The translations under genes were made by a program, and so were the position numbers. From assembly GCA_021604665.1 (NCBI GenBank), contig BQJK01000001.1, forward strand, positions 558,001 through 622,000: a stretch of 64,000 nt of DNA. The letters are read 5' to 3'. The notes below the pieces were generated by a model, which was given only the letters and a program-made list of their open reading frames with translations, did no database searches and was not told the DNA's origin. Below are positions 29,909-37,808 of this stretch, piece by piece (the first letter of the stretch is position 1; every line of letters starts with the position of its first letter). The DNA is from Rhodomicrobium sp. Lineage in GTDB: Bacteria; Pseudomonadota; Alphaproteobacteria; Rhizobiales; HXMU1428-3.

Positions 29909-29936
29909 CTGCGCAATTAAATAAGCGCAGCTTTAT
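29909..29936 (+). terminator. Possible terminator after kdsA
   Basis: CTGCGC (29909-29914) pairs with GCGCAG (29925-29930) around a 10-base AT loop, followed by CTTTAT. The stem is short, so this is tentative. Confidence 0.35.
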
Positions 29937-29971
29937 CAGTTAGTTCGAGAACAAGACCGGTGGAGAATAGA

Positions 29972-30781
29972 ATGGCGCCAGGATTTAAAATGAAACCGCA
30001 AACACTCTTCAAAAAATTTGCGTGCTCACTCCCCATACCGCTCGCCTTATCACTGCTTGTTCTCACCGCAATCGCCACAGGCAGCGTTGCTGGCCAGAAA
30101 CCCGGGGAGATTATTTTTGAAGATAAACAATGGGATCCGCAAATTCTGCGCACTCTCATTGAAGGGCCCGGCTACCTAGACCCGGCTCTGGAATTTAATC
30201 TCACTCCACCCCCTGCAAATGACAGTGAAGAGACAAAAAAAGAACTCAGCCTTTTAAGTGAATATCAAAGGACGGCCCGCAGCAAAGCCACAATTTCTAA
30301 CATTATAAAAGAAGCGAAAGATGGCGATTTTGTTGAGAATTTCCTTGATGATAAAATCATCCCAAAACCTCTTGCAAAAGCGTCTTATCATCTTTTGAAA
30401 CTGGCTGATGATGAAGCCCGGTATTTTATCGTTAAATATAAAAAACGCTTCCACCGCCCGCGCCCCTCGCAACTGAACAAAGACCTAACCCTCGTTGTTC
30501 CAAATCCCGGTCACGCCGCCTATCCATCCGGCCATGCCACACAATCTATGCTGCTAGCCCACCTGCTCACCATGCTCGACCCAGCCAACAGGCAAAGCTA
30601 TGAGGGTTATGCAAAGGATATTGCAAGACGGCGCGAAATTGCCGGCGTCCATTACCCAAGTGACAGCAGAGCCGGGCAGAACCTGGCCGCAGGTCTACTG
30701 CGTGAACTAAAAAAAATCAAAGCTTTTCAAGAAGAGCTCGCGGTCGCGATGAAGTCTTATAAAAATGCCAGAAAAAACTAG
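29972..30781 (+). CDS. Secreted class A-type acid phosphatase (PAP2 superfamily)
   Basis: The 269-residue protein has a signal peptide (hydrophobic LALSLLVLTAIATGSVAG, about residues 20-37) and the three PAP2 phosphatase motifs: K-x6-RP (KKRFHRPRP), PSGH (AAYPSGHATQ) and R-x5-H-x3-D (REIAGVHYPSD). This layout matches the periplasmic class A non-specific acid phosphatases (PhoN/PhoC-like), which release phosphate from organic phosphomonoesters. The start at 29972 follows GGAGAATAG; a GTG at 29960 and an ATG at 29990 are alternatives. It is the first gene of the accessory block between kdsA and eno and runs alone on this strand. Confidence 0.85.
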   Translation: MAPGFKMKPQTLFKKFACSLPIPLALSLLVLTAIATGSVAGQKPGEIIFEDKQWDPQILRTLIEGPGYLDPALEFNLTPPPANDSEETKKELSLLSEYQRTARSKATISNIIKEAKDGDFVENFLDDKIIPKPLAKASYHLLKLADDEARYFIVKYKKRFHRPRPSQLNKDLTLVVPNPGHAAYPSGHATQSMLLAHLLTMLDPANRQSYEGYAKDIARRREIAGVHYPSDSRAGQNLAAGLLRELKKIKAFQEELAVAMKSYKNARKN

Positions 30782-30828
30782 TCACAAGCTAGCGCTGCAA
30801 ACGTAATAGCTGAACACATTATGTTTTA

Positions 30829-32106
30829 TTACTGCATATCAAAAACGGCAGCTGTCGCCGCTGCCAATTTTGGTAGGAACTGCGGTTCCTTGGCTTCAAT
30901 CTCGGTACTACTTTTTTCTATATAGCCCCGTGACAATGGGACAACCTGCCGCCGGCGACCAAGCTGCATCTGAAACACATGAGAGGTACTCACAAGAAAT
31001 GCCGCTTCACTGGCCGCTAAGTAAAACTCCCACATACGGTAGAACCGCTCATCATATAAAGCGATAATCTCAGATTTTGCCTCGCCGCAACGTCGCCGCC
31101 ATTCATGCAAAGTATAGGCATAATGCTTGCGCCAAATCTCCACATCCAGAGCCCATAACCCCGAATGTTCAACGGCGGTAAAGACTTCAGAAAGCGAGGG
31201 GCTATACCCGCCAGGAAAAATATATTTAGAAAGGAATGGTCCCGTCACACCAGGCGGTTCGCAGGAGCTAATAGAATGAATAAGCGCAACCCCATCCACC
31301 GTGAGCCGTGCCCGGACCCCTTGAAAATAGGGACTTAGAAAAGGTGCCCCCACATGCTCTAGCATGCCAACAGAAACAATCCGGTCAAAGCTACCCACGA
31401 TTTCTCTGTAATCCACCAAACGGAATTTAACTCTGTCAGAAAGGCCAGCAGCTACCGCTCGGGCTTCAGCAATTTTTAGCTGCTCTTTCGAGAGCGTGAT
31501 GCCAACAACAGTGATATCCGCGATTGAAGCAAGATAAAGTGCCAGCCCGCCCCAACCGCAACCAATATCAAGCACGCGCTGCCCATCAGCCAGGCAAAGC
31601 TTGGCGGCGATATGTCTCTTCTTGGCGGTTTGCGCCTCTTCAAGAGTTTCCGTGCCTTTTGGGTAATAGCCGCAGGAATATTGCATATCTCCATCAAGAA
31701 ACAGCCGATAAAGCCTGTTGCCAATATCATAATGATGTTGCGCATTCGCCCGTGACCGCGTTACCGGATTATGTTGGAGAAAGCGTTTGAATTTGCCATA
31801 AAACTTACGTGAGATCAGTTGCGAAGGGATATGATCAAAGAAATATTTATTCTGAAAATAAAGCTCAAAGAGAGTGTAAATATCGCTGCCATCTTCCAGC
31901 AGCAATCGCCCATCCATATAAGCTTCACCTATGGCTAACTCAGGATTAAGGGCAATTTTCCAGTCTAGGGAGGGGTCTTTTATAAAAAGCGAAAGGTGAG
32001 GGCCAGCAGCACCCCCTTCAATAAGTTCAATACGCCCATCAGGGTCCCGCAGTTTTAGCGAGCCAACATGAATACCCTGTCTAAGAAACCTCGACAGAAA
32101 TTTCAT
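30829..32106 (-). CDS. cfa: Cyclopropane-fatty-acyl-phospholipid synthase
   Basis: This SAM-dependent enzyme adds a methylene bridge to unsaturated acyl chains in membrane phospholipids, usually in stationary phase or under acid stress. The 425 residues include an N-terminal lipid-binding part, the AQHHYDIGNRLYRLFLD segment, the SAM-binding VLDIGCGWGGLALYLA near residue 180, and the C-terminal IFPGGYSPSLSEV and ALDVEIWRKHYAYTLHEW motifs. All are typical of the family. It is convergent with the acid phosphatase and not obviously in an operon. Confidence 0.92.
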   Translation of the reverse strand: MKFLSRFLRQGIHVGSLKLRDPDGRIELIEGGAAGPHLSLFIKDPSLDWKIALNPELAIGEAYMDGRLLLEDGSDIYTLFELYFQNKYFFDHIPSQLISRKFYGKFKRFLQHNPVTRSRANAQHHYDIGNRLYRLFLDGDMQYSCGYYPKGTETLEEAQTAKKRHIAAKLCLADGQRVLDIGCGWGGLALYLASIADITVVGITLSKEQLKIAEARAVAAGLSDRVKFRLVDYREIVGSFDRIVSVGMLEHVGAPFLSPYFQGVRARLTVDGVALIHSISSCEPPGVTGPFLSKYIFPGGYSPSLSEVFTAVEHSGLWALDVEIWRKHYAYTLHEWRRRCGEAKSEIIALYDERFYRMWEFYLAASEAAFLVSTSHVFQMQLGRRRQVVPLSRGYIEKSSTEIEAKEPQFLPKLAAATAAVFDMQ

Positions 32107-32414
32107 TCAACATTAATTCCCTATATCATCTCTAAACTACTGATCATACTGCCATAAAAACTGCAATATCAGAAGCCTGGAGCCCAAAGGCGCAGTGAGA
32201 AAGGCAAGAGAAGGTAAAAAAATACCCATCCTCAGAACACTAATGAGGATGGGTCAAAGTAGGGCTGCTATAAAAGCAATCGCCCGGAGGTCACGTTCAG
32301 ACCAGTGTCTGAAGAGTACAGTGTTTTGACCAATCTTGGGGGAGTGATCAAACTCTGTTTGCGCTGCTATTCTGGCCCCGTGATTATCTCATTTTATAGT
32401 TTAATAACAGTAAC
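32107..32414. other. Gap between cfa and the cytochrome gene
   Basis: The main feature is the terminator at 32216-32254. The remaining bases contain no gene; the part just above 32106 should hold the cfa promoter. Confidence 0.5.
32216..32254 (-). terminator. Intrinsic terminator for the PQQ dehydrogenase/cytochrome transcript
   Basis: An 11-bp perfect stem (ACCCATCCTCA at 32224-32234, TGAGGATGGGT at 32244-32254) is followed, when read on the minus strand, by ATTTTTTTA. It lies about 160 bases after the cytochrome gene stop and is a good intrinsic terminator on that strand. Confidence 0.85.
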
Positions 32415-32882
32415 TTATTTCTTTTTCGCGTCCGCTACAATTTTAGCTTCATGCCGCAAATATGTGATGATTGCTTTAATTTCTGCTTCGCTATGGCTTT
32501 CCTTAAATGCACCCATAATGGTGCCAGAGCGGCCATTCATGATTACATCCATCATATACTCATCAGAGTTAGCGCCGCCTGGCCCCCAATGGCCTGTAAT
32601 CAAACTTGGAGCCCGCGCGCCAACGCCCTTGGGACCGTGGCAAAACAGGCAGGTATTACCGTAAAGCTGCTTACCTTTTTCAATATCCGCCTCAGAGACT
32701 TGAACCGCGGCCTCTGATGCTTTTTCTTCACTAGCTGCCACCTTGGTTTTTTCTTCAAGGCCAACACTGGCATCAAAAGCAAGGCTGGTTTCAACAAGCA
32801 AAAACCATAACGCACCGGAGAGTACGGCAACAATCAATAGCCCCGGAAGCAGGCTTTTCTTTTTTTCGACTAATACTTTCAT
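32415..32882 (-). CDS. Membrane-anchored c-type cytochrome, probable electron acceptor of the PQQ dehydrogenase
   Basis: The 155-residue protein has an N-terminal hydrophobic segment (residues 10-30) acting as a signal or anchor, a Ala/Glu/Lys-rich spacer, and a single class I haem domain. The haem motif is C78-L-F-C81-H82, and the likely axial Met is M123 (TIMGAF). It follows the PQQ dehydrogenase by 124 bases on the same strand, ahead of a shared terminator, so it is the likely electron acceptor that passes electrons to the respiratory chain. It does not obviously belong to the XoxG group; only a search could place it. Confidence 0.85.
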   Translation of the reverse strand: MKVLVEKKKSLLPGLLIVAVLSGALWFLLVETSLAFDASVGLEEKTKVAASEEKASEAAVQVSEADIEKGKQLYGNTCLFCHGPKGVGARAPSLITGHWGPGGANSDEYMMDVIMNGRSGTIMGAFKESHSEAEIKAIITYLRHEAKIVADAKKK

Positions 32883-33006
32883 AAAATTACCTCCGCCGAT
32901 TAACTGGCAGTCATGAACATTATTATTTTGTTTAAGGGAAGTGCAGGGGAGGCTTGAGCCCCCCCTGACAAATTAATTTCTTGTATAGCTTAAGAGCTAC
33001 TGGAGC

Positions 33007-34737
33007 CTATTTCTTGTGAAGGGCAAAAACGAAGAGCCCGCCACCTTTAGAATGTTTGCTCAAGAATTTGCCGTAAACCAGTGGCCAAAGGCTGCCGCCA
33101 CCAGGTCCAACAAGAACAGCAACATATTGCGTGTCACCAATCATGTACGAGGTCGGGTTACTGTGAACACCAGTGCCAACATTATATTCCCACAATGTTT
33201 CACCAGTTGTGTCCTTAAGCGCCCGGAATATGCCTTCAGCATCACCGGTAAACACAAGGCCACCACCAGTTGCCAGCATGCCGCTGGTTGCAGGCGTATT
33301 TTGATAACGGGCCCATTTAAGATCACCAGATGTGGCATCGAAGGCTTTGATATAACCATTACCAGGATTTAGGCGAATAGTCTCGGTTGCTAGGAACCAC
33401 TGACCAGGCTTAAATTCCTGTTTCTTGGCTTTAATATCCATAGACATATCAATACCAGGAACATAAACCATGCCAGTCCGCTTGCTGTAAGCAGCCGGGT
33501 GCCATTCTTTACCGCCGCCAAGTGTTGGGGCGATATCGTTGGTTTCTTTACCAACTTGAGGCTTCTTGTCAGGGTTTACATTCGGCCGGCAATTCTCACC
33601 AAAGCTGGAGACCCAGTTAACCCGTTGCATCGGCTTCACCCAGTTACATTTAAAGGTCTTGCGATCAATCGAGTAGAGGTGACCATTCCGATCAGCATGG
33701 ATATAGACAGAGCGATCAAGCTTATCTGTAATCACGATAGCTTCGTTGGTGCCATCATAATCCCATGTATCGTTCGGTGTGTATTGGAAATGACCTTTGA
33801 TCTTACCATCTTTCGGGTCAATACCAACTGTTGAGCCGGTGTAAAGGTTATCACCTGGGCGAACAGAACCATCAAAGTCAGGAACAGGGTTACCAACACC
33901 CCAGAGTATTAATCCTGTATCTTTGTCATAGGTTGGCGGCAACCAAGGTGTACCACCAGCTGTTTTCCAGGAGCCTTTACCCCATGTTTTGGCAATATCT
34001 TCTTTGCCAGTTACAGGCACTGTATGAGTTTTCCAGAGCAGTTCGCCTGTTTCTGGGTCGAGGGCATAAATAGCACCAGCATTGGCACCAAGATCACCAC
34101 CCGAGTTACCAATCATCACCTTGCCATCAACCACAATCGGCATGGATGTGAAGATCTCACCAGTTTTATAATCTCCGAGTTTTTTCTCCCAGACGATTTT
34201 ACCAGTTTCATTATTAAACGCCACCATATGCGTATCGAGCGTTGCCATAAAGAGCATGTCTTTATAAACCGCAACACCGCGGTTCACAGAACCACAGCAA
34301 AGTTTAGGTCCAAGATCACCAGGTAAAGAGCGCACATATTTCCAGATCACTTCACCAGTGCGGCCTTCAAGAGCCCAAACACGGTTATGAGATGAGGTCA
34401 CATAGAGACGGCCATTTACAGCCATTACCTGTGAATCTTGCGCGCCGATAACGCCGAATGACAAATTCCATTTTGGAACCATGTCACCAATATTATCCTG
34501 ATTGATTTGAGATAGCGGTGAATAACGGGTGCCTTCATAATCACGGCCATAATGCAGCCAGTTATGAGGGTCTTTATCTGCATTCAAAAGCATATCGTCA
34601 GATACGTAATGCGAGATATGTTTACCGGCTAGCTCTTCAACACCAAGCGCTTTAAGCCCAGTGCTTGAAACGGCCAATAGCCCAGCACCAACTGTTAAGG
34701 CAGCTAATGCTGCCAGTTTCATATGTTTTTTATGCAC
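33007..34737 (-). CDS. PQQ-dependent alcohol dehydrogenase, lanthanide-type signature
   Basis: This is an eight-bladed propeller quinoprotein of the methanol/ethanol dehydrogenase family that oxidises alcohols in the periplasm. The 576 residues have a signal peptide (residues 6-30), the vicinal disulfide C137-C138 (LCCGSVNRG), catalytic Asp316 in WDYDG and, two residues on, Asp318. That extra Asp marks lanthanide-dependent enzymes (XoxF, ExaF/PedH). Asn273 (GVGNP) is the expected metal ligand, but the position of the ligand Glu (GGEFG in XoxF) reads GGDLG, with Asp205. The start is GTG 34737, five bases after GGGAGGG; the ATG at 34722 is too far from any ribosome site. The sequence resembles ethanol-type enzymes more than XoxF; the substrate is unknown. 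No PQQ synthesis genes are in the window. Confidence 0.92.
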   Translation of the reverse strand: MHKKHMKLAALAALTVGAGLLAVSSTGLKALGVEELAGKHISHYVSDDMLLNADKDPHNWLHYGRDYEGTRYSPLSQINQDNIGDMVPKWNLSFGVIGAQDSQVMAVNGRLYVTSSHNRVWALEGRTGEVIWKYVRSLPGDLGPKLCCGSVNRGVAVYKDMLFMATLDTHMVAFNNETGKIVWEKKLGDYKTGEIFTSMPIVVDGKVMIGNSGGDLGANAGAIYALDPETGELLWKTHTVPVTGKEDIAKTWGKGSWKTAGGTPWLPPTYDKDTGLILWGVGNPVPDFDGSVRPGDNLYTGSTVGIDPKDGKIKGHFQYTPNDTWDYDGTNEAIVITDKLDRSVYIHADRNGHLYSIDRKTFKCNWVKPMQRVNWVSSFGENCRPNVNPDKKPQVGKETNDIAPTLGGGKEWHPAAYSKRTGMVYVPGIDMSMDIKAKKQEFKPGQWFLATETIRLNPGNGYIKAFDATSGDLKWARYQNTPATSGMLATGGGLVFTGDAEGIFRALKDTTGETLWEYNVGTGVHSNPTSYMIGDTQYVAVLVGPGGGSLWPLVYGKFLSKHSKGGGLFVFALHKK

Positions 34738-34844
34738 TTTTCCCTCCCAGGTTTTATTATGCAAGTGAGCAATCGCAATTTAGGTACCAAAAATAAAAAA
34801 TGATATATATCAATGCATTAGCCATCGCACACCTGTAGCGAGGC

Positions 34845-34871
34845 GCGACACTCGGTGCAAAGCATGCGACA
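34845..34871 (-). promoter_or_regulatory. Direct repeat upstream of the PQQ dehydrogenase
   Basis: GCGACA occurs at 34845-34850 and again at 34866-34871, exactly 21 bases apart. On the minus strand the copies read GAGTGTCGC and GACTGTCGC. Two copies two helical turns apart in the only promoter gap of the dehydrogenase suggest an activator or repressor site. No regulator has been matched to it. Confidence 0.4.
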
Positions 34872-34899
34872 GTCTGGCGCATGACTAAGGTGGGGTATT

Positions 34900-35895
34900 T
34901 TAGTGATTTTGCGGGTTTATAATTTGATGATTAGCGGCATCAAAACGCCAAAGATTACGGGGAGAAAGGTGAACGCCGCCAACATAGCGGTTAATTTCAT
35001 TATGGCTCGCAAAATCTTCAGTGCCAGCCAGAATCTCCGCGCCAAGCTCTGTTAACTCAAGGCTGGATTGTAAAAATGCTTTGCGCCGATCCTCATCCTT
35101 GAAAATTTCAATACTCGCCCGCTCAGTTAAGCCGGTTAGCACCGGATGCTCACAAAATTGGAGGCCGCTCAAATTAAGAAAAAAGCCCCAGTCGCCCCAA
35201 AACTGCGCGCTCTCCATTGCCTGGCAACGAGCAAACAACATACCGGGCCGCCCCATGCCGCGATCTATAGAATAAACCATCTGCCGCTCAGTTCGAGAAA
35301 GCCCATCAAGACCGGGTAATTCTTCCAGCAGGCGCAACAAGGCCTGCGCTAAAAATGGAAAGCCAGCCGGTTTAAGGCTAACAAATTCTGCCAGCTTCAA
35401 AGGCCGGTCGTCACTCACAACCTGCCAGGCAAGGTCAGCAATGGCCATCATCTGTTCTGTTACCGGGCGGCTTATCTCTTCAAGGTCAAGCACAGCATCA
35501 GGAGACATCATAGAAAGGTAGCTACCAGCCTGCACCAGATAAACATTTTCAAACCGCTTTAGATGATAAAGCCGGGTTAAAATCTCAATCAGTTGCAGTT
35601 GGTCATAAAGGTCATGCTCGAACCAAAGCTCGATACGGTCAAATTCATCATTGGCGGTTAACAGCTCATCCCTCAACTTATAGCTTGCCTCAAGTACGGC
35701 AAACTCATCCGCCCCTCGTTCAGCCCAATAGGTAGAGCGGAGTTGGCGAAAGCTGTGAAAATTCTGTTTCCCTGAAAGCTTAGAGAGCGGCCCTTCATGC
35801 AGACTATCCCGCCAGGGCACAATCCGGCCATCCTTGCCAGCGGCTGTTAGCAGGTCCGCCGCGTTATCACCGTTTGTTATAATTAGGCTGGTCAT
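34900..35895 (-). CDS. DUF1835 domain protein of unknown function
   Basis: The 331 residues start with LIITNGDNAADLL and continue with VPWRDSLHEGPLS and ELWFEHDLYDQLQLIEIL, the pattern of DUF1835 proteins. A second region (about 200-331) is helical with no recognised motif. Proteins of this family occur near sigma factors in other bacteria, but their role is not established. The gene lies upstream of the PQQ dehydrogenase on the same strand with a 160-base gap and 27 bases after queF, so it may be read through from the que genes. No membrane segment or signal peptide is seen. Confidence 0.7.
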   Translation of the reverse strand: MTSLIITNGDNAADLLTAAGKDGRIVPWRDSLHEGPLSKLSGKQNFHSFRQLRSTYWAERGADEFAVLEASYKLRDELLTANDEFDRIELWFEHDLYDQLQLIEILTRLYHLKRFENVYLVQAGSYLSMMSPDAVLDLEEISRPVTEQMMAIADLAWQVVSDDRPLKLAEFVSLKPAGFPFLAQALLRLLEELPGLDGLSRTERQMVYSIDRGMGRPGMLFARCQAMESAQFWGDWGFFLNLSGLQFCEHPVLTGLTERASIEIFKDEDRRKAFLQSSLELTELGAEILAGTEDFASHNEINRYVGGVHLSPRNLWRFDAANHQIINPQNH

Positions 35896-35922
35896 AATTC
35901 AATGAAGTCAAGGCGTAGTAGC

Positions 35923-36384
35923 CTAACCCCGCCCCCGATATGGTGCCACATCCTGAGCGGGCAGCCAGACGCCGCCGGGCAGGTCACCAGATTGCCAGAA
36001 CACATCAATAGGAATGCCGCCGCGCGGATACCAGTAACCACCAATCCGAAAAAACTTCGGCTCTAAAAGCGCCACAAGCCTCTTGCCTATGGCAACCGTG
36101 CAATCTTCATGGAAGGCACCATGATTGCGGAATGAGCCGAGATAGAGCTTGAGAGATTTAGATTCAACCAGCCATTCCCCAGGCACATAATCCATCATTA
36201 GATGCGCAAAATCAGGCTGTCCCGTGACAGGGCAAAGCGAGGTAAATTCAGGGCAGGTGAAGCGGGCTACATAATCACAATCAACATGTGGGTTCGGCAC
36301 CCGCTCAAGCGCCGCAAGCTCAGGGCTGGCAGCAATCTCACTTGCGCCGCCAAGCTGGCTAACATGCTTTTCAATATCGCTCAT
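35923..36384 (-). CDS. queF: NADPH-dependent 7-cyano-7-deazaguanine reductase QueF
   Basis: QueF reduces the nitrile preQ0 to preQ1, the base inserted into tRNA on the way to queuosine. The 153-residue size fits the short, unimodular class. The catalytic pair is C51 ([11 protein letters not shown]) and D58, and the binding motif is ESKSLKLY (E74-K76). ATG 36384 is used. It is the last enzyme of the que run queC-queE-queD-queF on the minus strand; gene order follows need rather than reaction order. Confidence 0.95.
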   Translation of the reverse strand: MSDIEKHVSQLGGASEIAASPELAALERVPNPHVDCDYVARFTCPEFTSLCPVTGQPDFAHLMMDYVPGEWLVESKSLKLYLGSFRNHGAFHEDCTVAIGKRLVALLEPKFFRIGGYWYPRGGIPIDVFWQSGDLPGGVWLPAQDVAPYRGRG

Positions 36385-36482
36385 GGTACCTGGTCCTATT
36401 GTGAAGTGCTAATCTGTTCCCAAATTGTGGAGCTCAATTCTGGGGGGGGCAATGCCATCATGCGTTTCAGGGGTGTGACATC

Positions 36483-36863
36483 TCAGTTTTTATTGTCATG
36501 CCGTGAGCCACGATAAATGCAGCCTTCACCACAGCTATCTCTCATCACGCTGACCTCATACAGCCCCGGCAAAACAGCTTCAAGCTGTCCCCATATCCAT
36601 AGGGTGAGATGTTCAAGCGTTGGTAGCTCCAGCCCTTCAACATCTTCGTTTAAAAACCGGTGGTCCAGCTTGCCGCGCACATCGCTAAGCGCCTCTTGCA
36701 CCTTATTCAAATGGAGGATAACACCGGTCTCAGCATCAGGCATCCCTTCGAGCGTTACCCGGCAGCGAAATGAATGGCCGTGAATGCGGGCATTCTCCGT
36801 CCCCGGTTCAGCGAAGGGAAGGAAGTGAGCCGCTTCAAACAAAAATTCTTTATAAATGCGCAT
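36483..36863 (-). CDS. queD: 6-carboxytetrahydropterin synthase QueD (catalytic Cys replaced)
   Basis: QueD turns 7,8-dihydroneopterin triphosphate into 6-carboxytetrahydropterin, the substrate of QueE. The 126 residues show the zinc ligands H13 (EAAHFLP), H28 and H30 (RIHGHSF) and the Asp-His pair D67-H68. In E. coli QueD the catalytic Cys27 lies four residues before HGH (C-G-R-L-HGH); here that place is N24 (N-A-R-I-HGH). Other Cys are C34, C111 and C115. I believe related alphaproteobacterial proteins share this Asn, but could not check. The start at 36863 gives the standard opening; an upstream in-frame start at 36950 overlaps queE. Confidence 0.9.
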   Translation of the reverse strand: MRIYKEFLFEAAHFLPFAEPGTENARIHGHSFRCRVTLEGMPDAETGVILHLNKVQEALSDVRGKLDHRFLNEDVEGLELPTLEHLTLWIWGQLEAVLPGLYEVSVMRDSCGEGCIYRGSRHDNKN

Positions 36864-36886
36864 ATGCTTAAATTCGGTACCTGCAC

Positions 36887-37543
36887 TTAGGGGATTTGTA
36901 AAATTTTGTGGCTTTGCAGGCTTAATTTCCAGCGTGGATGGGCCTTGCAATACTCAATTACAGCCATGGTGAGTTGATCAATATCGCTGCAATCCATCGG
37001 TTGCAAATAAAAATGAGTAAAATCCCAACTGAGAAACTCTTCAGGGTTAAGGCCATCCTGGCCATAAACCACCTTCAGCTCATCCCCGGAGCGCTGGACA
37101 ACCTCAGACCCAAGTTTTGGGCTAACACACACCCAGTCTAACCCTGAAGGCGCTTTTATGGTGCCGTTTGTCTCAACCGCAATGAAAAAACCGCGCTCAT
37201 GCAGGGCATCAATCAGCGCCGAATCTACCTGCAGCAAAGGCTCCCCGCCGGTAAGCACAATTTGCAGGCCGTTCACTGATTTATCTAAGGCGTCTTCAGC
37301 GCATAGCCCAAGCGCCACTTCAACTGCCCGGGCTGCTAAGGCGGTGGCGGATTTAAACTGGCCGCCATTCTCCCCATCTGTGCCGACAAAATCAGTGTCA
37401 CAAAAAGAGCAAATCGCTGCTTGTCTATCTGCCTCCCGGCCAGACCACAGGTTGCAGCCTGCAAAACGCAAAAAGAGCGCAGGCCGGCCCGTTTGCGCGC
37501 CTTCCCCTTGTAGGGTGTAGAAAATTTCTTTCACTGAATACAT
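36887..37543 (-). CDS. queE: 7-carboxy-7-deazaguanine synthase QueE (radical SAM)
   Basis: QueE rearranges 6-carboxytetrahydropterin to 7-carboxy-7-deazaguanine with a radical SAM mechanism. The cluster motif is C30-x14-C45-x2-C48, the insertion type known from some QueE proteins, rather than the usual CxxxCxxC. Other visible motifs are FYTLQGEG, LTGGEPLLQ and ETNGT. The start at 37543 gives a 218-residue protein. The same frame remains open upstream to 37681 and encodes a hydrophobic stretch with an ATG at 37648; this is noted as a possible longer form. It ends 23 bases before queD. Confidence 0.93.
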   Translation of the reverse strand: MYSVKEIFYTLQGEGAQTGRPALFLRFAGCNLWSGREADRQAAICSFCDTDFVGTDGENGGQFKSATALAARAVEVALGLCAEDALDKSVNGLQIVLTGGEPLLQVDSALIDALHERGFFIAVETNGTIKAPSGLDWVCVSPKLGSEVVQRSGDELKVVYGQDGLNPEEFLSWDFTHFYLQPMDCSDIDQLTMAVIEYCKAHPRWKLSLQSHKILQIP

Positions 37544-37808
37544 GGCAATGAGCTTATAGAGAGCAAACGCCGAGAGAGCAAACCTAAAGAGTTGATATAA
37601 CAGGCGGCCAATCAGGAGAACTCTGAGCAAAAACACCAGGGCGAACATCACCTGCGTCAATTGGCCCGCTGAACAGAACACTGCGATTTAAGCAGCTGCC
37701 AGACCTAGCGTCGATATGACTGAAATAGCCCATAAATCATGAAAGAGCGAAGGCTTTATCTATGATAGGTTCTGGTAAAGTCAAACGGAGTTGCCGTGCT
37801 AAAAACGT

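Noticed and set aside
34722-34764. TTG 34764 or ATG 34722 as the PQQ dehydrogenase start
   Set aside because: GTG 34737 lies five bases after GGGAGGG; TTG 34764 lies before that site and ATG 34722 is about 19 bases after it.
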